A stretch of DNA of 64,000 bases from Pseudolabrys sp. FHR47 (GCF_005153485.1 NZ_CP039740.1:3785001-3849000), one strand, 5' to 3'; shown: positions 8,611-19,429, counted from the first letter of the stretch. The notes: generated by a model not told the origin, from the letters alone. Numbers and translations: made by a program.

Positions 8611-9919
8611 CGGCCATCCCAAGTCCGACCATCATCAGAACGATCGCGGGAAAGGTTTTGACCAGCGCGCCTAGCGGTTCAACCCACAGATCTGGCGTCA
8701 ATACGGCCGCCGCTAGCATGTAGAACAGCGACACCGCGATGCCGGCGCGCAGACCCCAGCGGCTAGTGCGGCGGAAGGCAATCGCGAGCCCGACAGAGAA
8801 ATCCATAGTACTGCCGGCAATCGTCATCGCTTGTGCGTGTGTTGCCGGAAATCCGCGCGATGTCAGAATGCCCACCGCGTCGGCATAGGCCGGCCCGAGC
8901 GCGATTGCGGCCGATGCGCACCAAAAGACCACAAGCCCAGCGAGCAGCACCGCCTTCATGAGATAGAGCCGCGCGAACCATTTCTCCTGAATGTTGGGCG
9001 GCCGCTTCCGCAACGTTTCCGAAAAACTGCGCGGAAATATCCCGGTCGCGGCCTGCCATGCCGCCGGATCGCCGCTGACGCCGCGCTGCAATTCTTTCAG
9101 GGCCGTCGAGCGCATCGGCGGTCGCCAGCCCAGCCACGACACCGCATCGCCAGCCAGGGCTCCGGCTTTCACCAGCAAGATTGGCACGGCAACGCGCCAA
9201 TCCGGCGCGTGACCCAGCCAGCCGCGCAGTTGCGCCAGTACGCCACCGAGCGTTTCTCCGGGCGGCGACAGCAAGTCCAGCGTGACCGACAAAGAATCAT
9301 GATTGCTACGCCAATGCCGGACAAGATGCGTCACTGTCGCCGTGATGTCGTCGACATCGACGGTCTGGAACGGCCGCGCCGCCAAGGACGGCGGCAGGTC
9401 GAATGGCAAAGTTGCCAGCGCGCGCAGCATGGCGCTGCCGCCATAGGCGGCTGACGCAAAGACGAAACCGGGCCGCAGGATGACGTATGACAAACCGCTC
9501 TCGGCGATCATCCGCTCCGCGCGGCGTTTGCTTGTACTGAAGGCTGTATTGTCATCGGCCGCATCGCCCGGCATCGACACATGAATCAGCAGAACTTTCT
9601 GCGGCGAGCGCCGTATGGCGGAGATCAAGCGTTCAACGAACTCTTCGTGAACAGCTCTTGTGCTGTCCATCGCGCCATCCTGCAATACGCCGATGCAATT
9701 GACGACTACATCGCAATCGCCGAGCAACACCCCAAGGGCGTCGCTGCCGAGATTAACGAGCGGCACCTCACGCGCATTGGTACCAAACTGATGTCGCTGC
9801 GCCGCCGTGAAGCGCCGCGCGATGGAAAGTATGGGAAAGCCGGCACTCGTCAGACCGCCGGCCACCGCCTGTCCGATCAGGCCACTCGCACCCAGTATAG
9901 CGATGCGCGATGTTGTCAT
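8600..9919 (-). CDS. NAD(P)-binding SDR protein fused to a DoxX-like membrane domain
   Basis: 439 residues. Residues 1-300 are an atypical SDR / NmrA-like domain starting with the dinucleotide-binding motif IAILGASGLIGQAVAGGL and containing STSKRRAERMIAESGLSYVILRPGFVF. Residues about 320-439 carry four membrane helices of the DoxX-like type (LMKAVLLAGLVVFWCASAAIAL ... LGALVKTFPAIVLMMVGLGM). This fusion usually travels with DUF2269 and DCC genes, as here; spacing is 2 bp upstream and an overlap downstream. A membrane-linked redox role is inferred. Confidence 0.82.
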   Translation of the reverse strand: MTTSRIAILGASGLIGQAVAGGLTSAGFPILSIARRFTAAQRHQFGTNAREVPLVNLGSDALGVLLGDCDVVVNCIGVLQDGAMDSTRAVHEEFVERLISAIRRSPQKVLLIHVSMPGDAADDNTAFSTSKRRAERMIAESGLSYVILRPGFVFASAAYGGSAMLRALATLPFDLPPSLAARPFQTVDVDDITATVTHLVRHWRSNHDSLSVTLDLLSPPGETLGGVLAQLRGWLGHAPDWRVAVPILLVKAGALAGDAVSWLGWRPPMRSTALKELQRGVSGDPAAWQAATGIFPRSFSETLRKRPPNIQEKWFARLYLMKAVLLAGLVVFWCASAAIALGPAYADAVGILTSRGFPATHAQAMTIAGSTMDFSVGLAIAFRRTSRWGLRAGIAVSLFYMLAAAVLTPDLWVEPLGALVKTFPAIVLMMVGLGMADER

Positions 9920-9921
9920 GA

Positions 9922-10392
9922 TCAGAAGTCCGGTTTGGCAATCATCAGCCACAGGATGACAGCGACCGAGCCAAAACCCGGAAAACCGAAAGCGAACCAC
10001 AGACGGAATAGTCGGTGATAGTCCGACGGCAGCGGCGTGTTCATACGCATGGCTTGGCCAGCCAGGTCGCGCATACGCATCTGCATCCACACGACCGGCA
10101 ACCAGAACAGGCCGGCGACCACATAAAGGGCCAGCGACACCCACAACCAGCGTTGCGTCAAAGGCAGACCGAGCATCTGCGCCAGAGCAAAGCCCGTAAG
10201 AGGTTGCGCGACCACGGCCGTCGCGGTGAAAATGAAATCGGCGACAACCACCGTTCGCGCCGTACGAAAAACGTGGCCGGCGTCGCCGGTCCTGTGCGCC
10301 ATCAGCATGAAAAACGCGATCCCCGAGCCTGTGCCGAGCAGCACGATGGCGCCGAGGACGTGCAGATACTTGACAGCGAAATAAATGATCAT
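9922..10392 (-). CDS. DUF2269 family integral membrane protein
   Basis: 156 residues with four membrane helices; it starts MIIYFAVKYLHVLGAIVLLGTGSGIAFFMLM, with the conserved K-x-LHxxGA of DUF2269, and continues with VVVADFIFTATAVVAQPLTGF. First gene of the operon with the SDR/DoxX and DCC proteins. The family function is unknown; conserved His and aromatic residues in the helices have suggested cofactor binding, not demonstrated. Confidence 0.82.
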   Translation of the reverse strand: MIIYFAVKYLHVLGAIVLLGTGSGIAFFMLMAHRTGDAGHVFRTARTVVVADFIFTATAVVAQPLTGFALAQMLGLPLTQRWLWVSLALYVVAGLFWLPVVWMQMRMRDLAGQAMRMNTPLPSDYHRLFRLWFAFGFPGFGSVAVILWLMIAKPDF

Positions 10393-10437
10393 GCGGCCCG
10401 CTCAGGAAACACCGAGGCCGCGCCTAAGGCAACTGGC

Positions 10438-11931
10438 CTACGACGCCGCCTGGCGCCGTCGGTCGTTCTCGATCTGCGAATAATGCTCGCGCTTGGCTTC
10501 CAGCATGGCAAGGTCGGCGCGCTTGACCACCGCTTCCAGCCGCTCGCCCTTCTCGCTGGTAGCGATGCCCATCGACAGCGACAGCGGCAGATCGGTGTAG
10601 AACTCGTTGTTGATGCCGATGAGGTCGCCGATCACCTTCATCATCGCCTCGCCCTCGGCGCGCTCGGTGCCGGGCAGGATGACGGCGAATTCGTCGCCGC
10701 CGATGCGCGCGGCGCGTGCCGGCTTGTCGACGATCGAATTGAGCACCTCGCCAGCGCGGCGCAGGAGCTGGTCGCCGGCGGCATGGCCGAGTTCGTCATT
10801 GGCAGCCTTGAGACCGTTGAGATCGGCCATGATGATGGTGACCGGCCACGGCCCCTTGCGCTCGAGGCGGTTGAGTTCGTCGGCGAAGAACGAGCGGTTG
10901 CACAGCTTGGTGAGCGCGTCGTGGCTGCCGAGATATTCGAGATAGGCTTCGGCTTTCTTGCGCGCGGTGATGTCGGTGAGCGCGATCTGCACCAGCGACC
11001 AGTCGTGCTCGCGGTCCGGAAACACCGAGAACTGCAGCAAGAGGTTCAGCTTGGTGCCGTCGAGCGTGTAGTTCACCACCTCGCGCTGCTGGAACAGCTT
11101 GCCGTTCCACAAATCGATGAGCTGCTCGCGGAAGCACGGCTCCATCTCATCGCGCATCACCACCGGCAGGCTCGACAGCAGGGTCTTCTTGTCGGGCGCG
11201 CCGAACAGTTCGAGCGTGTGCTGGTTGACGTCGATGATGCGGATTTCGCTGATGCAGCGGGACACGAACTCCTCATGCACGTCGGTGAAGACGCGCAGGT
11301 CGGTGATGCCCTGCATCCGCACTTCGTCGATCAGGCGCTTGACGCCGGAGAAATCCTCGACCCAGAGCGACACCGGCGAATGCGCGAACAGGCCGCGCGC
11401 ATAATTCTCGCTGCCGACCAGCCGGCGCCGCGCCTGCTCGCGGTCGGTGACGTCCTCGGTCGACAGCAGCACGCGCGACCAGTCGTCTTCGTGGCCCGGC
11501 AGGATGGTAGCCTTGAGCTGGATATCGAGACGGTCGCCGTCGAGCGTGTAGTTGACGGCGTTGCTGGTGAAGGCGGTCTTGCCGTCCCAGAGCTGCGCGA
11601 GTTCCTCGATATGGGTGGTCAGCATGTCGTCGCGGAATACGCGGCCGATATTGGCGACCAGGTGCTCGACGTCTTTCGCCGCGAACAGCTCCAGCGTCTT
11701 GCGGTTGACCTTGATGATGCGGATGCGGCTGGCGCATTCGCGCACGCGCTCGGGATGTCCGGTGAGGTGATCGCGCAGCGACGTGACGCCGGCGCGGCGC
11801 CAGCCCTCGAGCAGCGCCTTCACGCCGGAATAGTCCTCCAGCCACAGTGCCACCGGCGCGAGATCGAAAACGCCGGAGTCAGAGGCGATGGCGGCGGCTG
11901 CGGAGGACGAGCTGTTCATGGCGACATTCAC
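10438..11931 (-). CDS. Diguanylate cyclase with two tandem PAS-like sensor domains
   Basis: 497 residues, soluble. Two PAS-like repeats (about 20-150 and 165-300) share blocks: VALWLEDYSGVKALLEGWRR / VSLWVEDFSGVKRLIDEVRM and RIIKVNRKTLELF / RIIDVNQHTLELF. They are followed by a GGDEF domain (about 330-490) with an intact catalytic motif RIGGDEFAVIL, so c-di-GMP synthesis is expected. The upstream position of the inhibitory RxxD site reads DKPA, so product feedback is probably absent. Signal unknown. Confidence 0.88.
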   Translation of the reverse strand: MNVAMNSSSSAAAAIASDSGVFDLAPVALWLEDYSGVKALLEGWRRAGVTSLRDHLTGHPERVRECASRIRIIKVNRKTLELFAAKDVEHLVANIGRVFRDDMLTTHIEELAQLWDGKTAFTSNAVNYTLDGDRLDIQLKATILPGHEDDWSRVLLSTEDVTDREQARRRLVGSENYARGLFAHSPVSLWVEDFSGVKRLIDEVRMQGITDLRVFTDVHEEFVSRCISEIRIIDVNQHTLELFGAPDKKTLLSSLPVVMRDEMEPCFREQLIDLWNGKLFQQREVVNYTLDGTKLNLLLQFSVFPDREHDWSLVQIALTDITARKKAEAYLEYLGSHDALTKLCNRSFFADELNRLERKGPWPVTIIMADLNGLKAANDELGHAAGDQLLRRAGEVLNSIVDKPARAARIGGDEFAVILPGTERAEGEAMMKVIGDLIGINNEFYTDLPLSLSMGIATSEKGERLEAVVKRADLAMLEAKREHYSQIENDRRRQAAS

Positions 11932-12150
11932 GAACCGAATAATAGGTGATTCTCGACCGGGTGGTCTCGTGGTGCGGCTCTTCCTGCCACACCGTTCGTG
12001 AGCAAATTCCTTACATGCGCTGCGGCGATGCGCGATAAGGCGCGATAATTCGGCCCGCCGGCACGCTGCTGACGGAAACTGTCAGCGGATTCCGGCAGGT
12101 GATACCGGCGCTCCCTTTCCCCGACCCCGGACTCGCCCCATATTCCGGCC

Positions 12151-14801
<2,651 letters not shown>

Positions 14802-14805
<4 letters not shown>

Positions 14806-15047
14806 CTTCCGATCCCCTCTCCCGCCCGCACAAGCCCCATCTCGACGAAATGGGCATCGCCACCTGGCACGAATTCAAGCCGGCGCGCGACGCCGCTCGC
14901 AAAGATGGCCCGCGCAAACCCAATCTCGATGAAATGGGCCCCGGCGTTGAATCAATCCCGGCGCGCAACAAAGGCGAAGGCCCGCGCTCGACGATGGGCA
15001 AGCCGGGCCAACGGGGCGGGTTCAGGGCGAATAAGAAGCGGCGATAA
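14802..15047 (+). pseudogene. Detached C-terminal tail of UvrB (KPxLDEMG modules)
   Basis: 81 codons in a different frame from uvrB, beginning at GTG overlapping the uvrB TGA. The product contains two copies of a short module, HKPHLDEMGIATWHEF and RKPNLDEMGPGVESIP, followed by a basic tail GKPGQRGGFRANKKRR. From memory, UvrB proteins of related Rhizobiales end in such modules, so this is best read as the original uvrB 3' end, displaced by the palindromic repeat. It might still be translated by coupling; a separate small protein cannot be excluded. Confidence 0.6.
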
Positions 15048-15064
15048 GCAAAGAAAGCCTTTTC

Positions 15065-15100
15065 TCGTCATGGCCGGGCTTGTCCCGGCCATCCATGTCT
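15065..15100. repeat. Solo REP-like palindrome (ATGGCCGGG type)
   Basis: 36 bases with the hairpin ATGGCCGGG-CTTGT-CCCGGCCAT flanked by CGTC and CCATGTCTT. It differs by one base from the terminal repeats of the GIY-YIG elements at 32.6-33.6 kb. It lies between the uvrB tail and the DpnI-like gene. Confidence 0.85.
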
Positions 15101-15140
15101 TTAAGAGCCTGTTCAAGGAGTTTCAGTATCCTGCGACGCC

Positions 15141-15914
15141 ATGAAACTAGGCTTCGAAGAAACGCAAGCAGCTTATTCCAGCGGATCGCAAAACGCTCGC
15201 GCTTGGACTGAGCGCTGGGTTAAGGATCAACTTTATTGCCCCAACTGCGGCAATTCGCAGATCAATCAATTTCCGGCAAACCAACCCGTTGCCGATTTCA
15301 TCTGTCCTTCTTGTGCCGAAGAATTTGAACTGAAGAGTCAGAAAACCGCATTCGGCGCGAAAGTCGTCGACGGCGCATTCCGAACGATGTGCGAACGACT
15401 GGCCGCCAGCAACAATCCAAATCTCCTGCTGCTCAACTACGATCTGTCGCATCACAGCGTCAAAAATGCTTTCATCGTTCCCAAGCACTTCTTCGTTCGC
15501 GAAGTCATCGAGGAGCGCAAGCCCCTCGCGGCGACCGCACGCCGTGCCGGATGGATCGGCTGCAATATTTTGTTGAAACAAATTCCAGATGCCGGAAAGA
15601 TTTTCTTCGTGCGCGACGGCCAGCCGCAGCCGAAGGAAAGCGTCTTGGCTGAATGGAAACGGACGCTCTTTCTCCGCCGGCAGAGCATGGACGGCAGAGG
15701 TTGGCTTGTCGAAGTCATGAAATGCGTCGAATCTATCGGTAAAAATGAGTTCGATCTTGATGACGTCTATCGATTTGAAATGCAGCTGGCGCAGCTCTAT
15801 CCCAACAACCAGAACGTAAGGCCGAAGATTCGTCAGAAGCTTCAGGAACTGCGCGACCACGGCTATCTCGACTTCGTCTCACGCGGGCGCTACCGTCTGC
15901 GATCAGTAGATTGA
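15141..15914 (+). CDS. DpnI-like methyl-directed type IIM restriction endonuclease
   Basis: 257 residues that follow DpnI of Streptococcus pneumoniae (254 aa) along the whole length. The N-terminal nuclease domain has two zinc pairs (YCPNCG at 32-37, CPSC at 55-58) around NQPVADF and the PD-(D/E)xK residues D52, E63, K65 in EFELKSQK. The landmark RKPLAATARRAGWIGCNI is present, followed by a C-terminal winged-helix (about 185-257, DDVYRFEMQLAQLYP...IRQKLQELRDHGYLDF) that in DpnI also reads methylated DNA. DpnI cuts G-m6A-TC. No methylase or repair gene adjoins. GC is lower than in neighbours, suggesting transfer. All visible key residues are intact. Confidence 0.9.
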   Translation: MKLGFEETQAAYSSGSQNARAWTERWVKDQLYCPNCGNSQINQFPANQPVADFICPSCAEEFELKSQKTAFGAKVVDGAFRTMCERLAASNNPNLLLLNYDLSHHSVKNAFIVPKHFFVREVIEERKPLAATARRAGWIGCNILLKQIPDAGKIFFVRDGQPQPKESVLAEWKRTLFLRRQSMDGRGWLVEVMKCVESIGKNEFDLDDVYRFEMQLAQLYPNNQNVRPKIRQKLQELRDHGYLDFVSRGRYRLRSVD

Positions 15915-15956
15915 TTGTGTCAGCATATTTGCGCACTAGCGATAGCGGAGGACCAT

Positions 15957-16229
15957 ATGGCTTGGTTCCGCAACCACTACATCTGCGAACGTTGCGACTC
16001 GACTTGGTCTGACGAATGGTCCTGTATGTGCGATGACGATTGCCCGCATTGTGGCGCGCGTCACATGTCGCCTCGGGAGAGCGATGATCTCACCGAAGTT
16101 ATCGAACGCGAAGGTCGTGACTACGTCGTACTTTGGTCGCCTGAAACAGCGGAACACGACCCGAGCTATTGCGAATTGGGCCGATTCCCAAGTCTTAAGC
16201 AAGCCGAGGCGTTTCTCGCTACTGGTTAG
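15957..16229 (+). CDS. Small zinc-ribbon protein with WFRNHY N-terminus
   Basis: 90 residues. It opens MAWFRNHYICERCDSTWSDE, with cysteine pairs C-x2-C and DDDCPHCGARHMSPRESDDL making a probable zinc ribbon; the rest (REGRDYVVLWSPETAEHDPSYCELGRFPSLKQAEAFL) resembles a small domain of unknown function. GCGGAGGACC before the ATG is a good ribosome site. A shorter relative with the same WFRNHY...CPHC...RSDDLT frame lies at 27945 on the other strand. Confidence 0.68.
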   Translation: MAWFRNHYICERCDSTWSDEWSCMCDDDCPHCGARHMSPRESDDLTEVIEREGRDYVVLWSPETAEHDPSYCELGRFPSLKQAEAFLATG

Positions 16230-16291
16230 GCCCGCCGCTATTTGGCAAAGTCGCAGATGCTCGGCACCAGGCCGGACGTGACGGGTCCCCC

Positions 16292-16492
16292 ATGTCCGAC
16301 ATCGGCGGCATCTTCTCTCCCCTCGACCTCGCGCTCATCGCGCTGATGATCGCCGCGCCGGGGCTCGTGGCCGGCGGCGTCATCGGCGCGCTGGCCTGGC
16401 GCGCGCGGCGCGTCGCCGGCGCCCTGCTCGGCGCGGCGATCGGCATCGCCGTGTGGCTGCCGCTGTGGCTGCTGTTCAGGGATGCGTTCTAG
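16292..16492 (+). CDS. Hypothetical small two-helix membrane protein
   Basis: 66 residues, MSDIGGIFSPLDLALIALMI..., with two hydrophobic segments (LALIALMIAAPGLVAGGVIGAL and AGALLGAAIGIAVWLPLWLLF) separated by WRARR. No family recognised and no strong ribosome site is visible. It is kept because the hydrophobic pattern is protein-like and nothing else occupies the interval. Confidence 0.42.
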   Translation: MSDIGGIFSPLDLALIALMIAAPGLVAGGVIGALAWRARRVAGALLGAAIGIAVWLPLWLLFRDAF

Positions 16493-16519
16493 GCCGGCGG
16501 CGGGCCAGACCATGCCGTA

Positions 16520-16586
16520 AAGACGTGGATGGCCGGGACATAAGGGCGTTCACGCCTGTCTTCGACGGCCTATGCCCGGCCATGAC
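16520..16586. repeat. REP-like palindrome with expanded loop
   Basis: Starts AAGACGTGGATGGCCGGGAC and ends TATGCCCGGCCATGACA: the two stem arms of the ATGGCCGGG palindrome are present, but the usual 5-base loop is replaced by about 30 bases containing a second small hairpin (AGGGCGT-TCAC-GCCT). The same arrangement occurs at 25560-25628. Confidence 0.75.
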
Positions 16587-16675
16587 AGCCCTCAAGCCAT
16601 CGTCGAACAACACGACCCAAACACCGATCCCGGGACTAACCCGAGACCGGTTTTCAAGGGCGTCCGTCGCGCCGC

Positions 16676-16918
16676 TTACTTGATGTTGAGGATGGCCATC
16701 GCCTTGGCCAACGTATCGACCGACTCCTGGTGCTTGCCGGCCTTGTGCAGCGCCTCGCCGTCCTTGCGATAGCCTTCGACCTTGGTCTTATCGGCGGCCG
16801 AGAGCTTGGCGGTCTTCATGGCGGCGTCGATCTTGGCCATGTCGGCGGGGCAATGAAACGCGAAGGCCGAGCCGGCGCTGAACGACAGCGCGAGAACGGT
16901 AACGATCACCCGTAACAT
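16676..16918 (-). CDS. Small secreted protein of unknown function
   Basis: 80 residues: signal peptide MLRVIVTVLALSFSAGSAFAF, then a short helical domain (HCPADMAKIDAAMKTAKLSAADKTKVEGYRKDGEALHKAGKHQESVDTLAKAMAIL) that reads like one TPR-like helical hairpin pair. AAGGAGG lies six bases before this ATG; a second ATG two codons upstream directly abuts the Shine-Dalgarno, so the internal one is preferred. Periplasmic location likely, function unknown. Confidence 0.7.
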   Translation of the reverse strand: MLRVIVTVLALSFSAGSAFAFHCPADMAKIDAAMKTAKLSAADKTKVEGYRKDGEALHKAGKHQESVDTLAKAMAILNIK

Positions 16919-17090
16919 GTGCATCCTCCTTGTTGACGTTTGTTGTCGTGGTCGCGGCATCGGCGTCATTACGCGGTGCCTTCCGGTCAACACCGGCGTC
17001 GCCCGATTATTCCGGGCCGCGGTCAGGCTGGCACATCGGTCCGGGAACAGCCACCCCGCCGCCGCGCCAAAGAATATTATCATAGGACTA

Positions 17091-17120
17091 TTGACTTCAC
17101 CTCGGAACTAGCCCTATATT
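17091..17120 (+). promoter_or_regulatory. Sigma-70-type promoter for the candidate RNA
   Basis: TTGACT (17091-17096) and TATATT (17115-17120) are separated by 18 bases. The predicted start, about 17127, falls three bases before the first strong stem of the structured region. No ORF with a ribosome site follows on this strand. Confidence 0.55.
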
Positions 17121-17126
17121 CCCATC

Positions 17127-17545
17127 CATCCCGCCCCGGTTAGCGAGGGGTGTCTGATCAGCGTCTCCAGATGCTGGGGCGGGGAGCGGTGGCCGGGTTG
17201 GGGCGTCGGAGATGCGGCGCAGTTTCCCCTCCCGGCGGTCCAAGCCGCATCGGTCCTGGCGCGCTAAACCGCGCGCAACGGGGAGTGTAACTGGGCGTGG
17301 GGTGACGGGAGGTTGCCTTACGTCCTGAAGAAATCCCACAGCGGTGGATAGGCTGCCCCGACGTAAGAAGGGCCCGCCTGAAAGGTCGTGAGTCCACCGG
17401 GGGCCATGCGGAGCAAACCTATAAACACCGCGCGCGGAACGCCAAAGGCTCGGCAATTCCGTGGTGACGACGTCTGTGCACTTTCTAAAACACCGTGCAC
17501 AGAGCTGCGGGGCTGTTCGAGCCCCGGCGTTCCGCGCGCCCTCGC
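17127..17545 (+). ncRNA. Candidate structured non-coding RNA, about 415 nt, unknown class
   Basis: No convincing gene lies between 16919 and 17832. This part shows many perfect stems: CCCGCCCC/GGGGCGGG (17130-17137 with 17176-17183), ATGCGGC/GCCGCAT near 17210-17250, CTTACGTC/GACGTAAG (17317-17324 with 17360-17367), and a 14-bp closing stem GCGCGCGGAACGCC (17430-17443) with 17526-17539. The last encloses CTGTGCAC/GTGCACAG and CGGGGCT-GTTCG-AGCCCCG. It follows a good promoter. It does not match the signatures of RNase P RNA, tmRNA, 6S RNA or group II introns that I can recall. A 209-codon minus-strand frame crosses it but has no start signal or protein-like content. Confidence 0.45.
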
Positions 17546-17637
17546 ACTTCAGAGGACGCTGGAAATGCGACATGGGAATGCGGCCTGCCCGGGGCCGACC
17601 AAACAATGCGGGCGATGACGCGCGCCTGCTTTCTTCC

Positions 17638-17772
17638 TTCCCCTCTCCCCTTGAGGGAGAGGGTGGCGAGCCCGAAGGGCGAGCCGGGTGAGGGGTCGGT
17701 GCTAAACGGACGCTCTGACCCCTCACCCGCCTTCGCTTCGCTCAGGCACCCTCTCCCGCAAGGGGAGAGGGA
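17638..17772. repeat. Intergenic palindromic element, CTCTCCC family, copy 3
   Basis: Two tandem hairpins: CCCTCTCCCCTTGAGGGAGA with an inner GGCGAGCCCGAAGGGCGAGCC, and CCCCTCACCCG...CACCCTCTCCCGCAAGGGGAGAGGG with an inner CTTCGCTTCG segment. Same design as the elements at 942 and 6886 but with different inner arms. It sits between the candidate RNA and the peroxiredoxin gene. Confidence 0.8.
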
Positions 17773-17832
17773 AGAAGCGCGCAAACCATCACAGGAGAGC
17801 GAGCGACAGTGAAACGAGAAAGTCCCCTCGCC

Positions 17833-18315
17833 TCACATCTGCTTCAGCAGCGCGTCGCCGCTGGTCAGCTCGCACTTGCCGGGCGCGTCCTCGACATTGA
17901 GCGCCTTCACGGTGCCGTCCTCGACCAGCATCGAATAACGCTTGGAGCGCAGGCCGAGCACCGGCATGGCGCCGTCGAACTCCATGCCGATCGCCTTGGT
18001 GAATTCGGCGCTGCCATCGGCGAGAAACTCGATCTTGCCGTCGCCGCCGGACTTCTCGGCCCAGGCCTTCATCACGAAGGGATCGTTGACCGACACCACC
18101 GCGACCTCGGCGCCCTTGGCCTTGAAGTTGGGGAGGTTGTTGAGGAAGCTCGGCATGTGCAGGTTCGAGCAGGTCGGCGTGAACGCGCCGGGCACGGCGA
18201 ACAGCGCCACCTTCTTGCCCTTGAACACCTCGTCGGTGGTCTTCGGCTTGGGGCCTTCGCTCGTCATCACGCGAAACGTCGCAGCGGGCAGCTTGTCACC
18301 GACCTTGATCGTCAT
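17833..18315 (-). CDS. Atypical 2-Cys peroxiredoxin (Prx5-like)
   Basis: 160 residues of the AhpC/TSA-Redoxin fold, Prx5 subclass. The peroxidatic cysteine is C49 in VPGAFTPTCSNLHMPSF; a second cysteine (C148, DAPGKCELTSGD) could act as resolving residue. The arginine/thioester region and the EFTKAIGMEFDG segment are typical of Prx5 / glutaredoxin-dependent members. It reduces hydrogen peroxide and alkyl hydroperoxides in the cytoplasm. Start MTIKVGDKLP agrees with the family. Expressed alone on the minus strand. Confidence 0.92.
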   Translation of the reverse strand: MTIKVGDKLPAATFRVMTSEGPKPKTTDEVFKGKKVALFAVPGAFTPTCSNLHMPSFLNNLPNFKAKGAEVAVVSVNDPFVMKAWAEKSGGDGKIEFLADGSAEFTKAIGMEFDGAMPVLGLRSKRYSMLVEDGTVKALNVEDAPGKCELTSGDALLKQM

Positions 18316-18399
18316 GGTTTTCCTCTCGTCCTTGGCTCTTTGGCGGATTGCGATACCGGGCGGGAAACTAGGCTGCCCTTTGGAATGAGTCGAGGCCCG

Positions 18400-19242
18400 T
18401 CAGTCGAGCCGCGCCGTCACTTCATAGGCGCGGTCGCCCTCGACCACCGTGAAGGTGAGATCGTAGGGCTTCTTCGGGTCGGCGCCCGGCGGCAGGCCGT
18501 CGAGTTCGAAGCCGAAATGGCGGCGCCCGGCCGGCGCGCCCTGCGCCGGCTTGGGGATGGGCAAGGCCCATTCCGGCGACGGCCCTTCGGCGAAGATCTG
18601 CATCGGAGCATCGCCGCCCGCCTTGAGATCGACCGCGACCAGCGGCTTGGCGGCATCGTTGACCCGGCGCAGCGACAGCCCGAGCGTCGCGGCCTCGACC
18701 TTCTTCGGCAGGCGCGCTTCGGCGCCCTTGAGCGCGGCATCCTGCGTGCTCGGCGCGGCGCTCATCGGCAGCTCGGCCTTGCCCTCGGCGGGCACGCACA
18801 ATTTCTCGCACACCGCATATTCGATCTTGAGCCGCGCGATCACCGGCTTGGCCGGATCCTTCGGCACGATGGTGACGGGAAAGATCACGCTGTCGCTGTA
18901 GCCAATCGACTGGCCGCCGCCATCGGCGAACAGCACCGGCGCGGGAAAGCGTACCGTCGCCGCCTTGATGTTCTCGGAGCCGGCGAAGGAGAAGCGCGGC
19001 GGCACGCCGGAGTCGCCGGGATAGCGCCAGTAGGTATGCCAGCCTGGCTGCAGCTTGATCTCGATGCCGGCGCGCAGCGCGGCGCCTTTGTTCGCAGCCT
19101 GGTCATTGGCGCCGGCGATCAGCCGCACCGCGGATTTAATGTCCTGGCTCCAGGCGGAGGCATCGGCGGCCCGCGCCAGATGCGGCAGGACCGCGAGCGC
19201 GGTCGCGGCAGCGCCCATCGTAAGGAGGTAACGGATGTTCAT
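18400..19242 (-). CDS. Periplasmic DsbD N-terminal-domain protein (ScsB/DsbD-alpha-like)
   Basis: 280 residues: signal peptide MNIRYLLTMGAAATALAVLPHLARA, then a thiol:disulfide interchange N-terminal (DsbDN) domain with GWHTYWRYPGDSGVPPRF and the redox pair in EYAVCEKLCVP. There is no membrane domain or C-terminal thioredoxin domain, so it would depend on a separate CcdA/DsbD-beta partner that is not next to it. Start MNIRY is chosen at the signal peptide; an ATG nine codons upstream is also in frame. Probable role: periplasmic reductant relay. Confidence 0.8.
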   Translation of the reverse strand: MNIRYLLTMGAAATALAVLPHLARAADASAWSQDIKSAVRLIAGANDQAANKGAALRAGIEIKLQPGWHTYWRYPGDSGVPPRFSFAGSENIKAATVRFPAPVLFADGGGQSIGYSDSVIFPVTIVPKDPAKPVIARLKIEYAVCEKLCVPAEGKAELPMSAAPSTQDAALKGAEARLPKKVEAATLGLSLRRVNDAAKPLVAVDLKAGGDAPMQIFAEGPSPEWALPIPKPAQGAPAGRRHFGFELDGLPPGADPKKPYDLTFTVVEGDRAYEVTARLD

Positions 19243-19429
19243 CCGAATACGTCTAATCGTGGCATCCAATCCGCACCATTGAATTCATTGTGAGCAGTCG
19301 TGAGCATTTTCCAGGCAGCGGCGCGGCGGCCATTTTGCCACAATTAACGCACAGATTTGAATGTCACGCGGTCGCACGGCGAGCGGCGCGTTCGTTTGCA
19401 AAGCCTCGCCGATCGGATAACCTTTGACG

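Noticed and set aside
12000..12150. SOS (LexA) box GTTC-N7-GTTC upstream of uvrB
   Set aside because: GTTCGTGAGCAAATTC near 12000 lacks the second GTTC at the right spacing; no other match in the gap.
15141..16229. Complete restriction-modification island around the DpnI-like gene
   Set aside because: No methyltransferase, specificity subunit, integrase or direct repeats are present; neighbours are uvrB and small unrelated genes.
17500..17530. tRNA-like T-arm (GGGGCTGTTCGAGCCCC)
   Set aside because: The loop is not in TTCRANY register and no acceptor, D-arm or anticodon arm can be drawn; it is a simple hairpin within the larger structure.
17097..17726. 209-codon minus-strand frame over the candidate RNA
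   Set aside because: No ribosome site or plausible start, Arg/Pro-rich translation, and the DNA shows long perfect stems and a promoter on the other strand.
17809..19293. 494-codon plus-strand open frame across the peroxiredoxin and DsbD-N genes
   Set aside because: Antisense shadow running through two well-supported minus-strand genes and their intergenic space.
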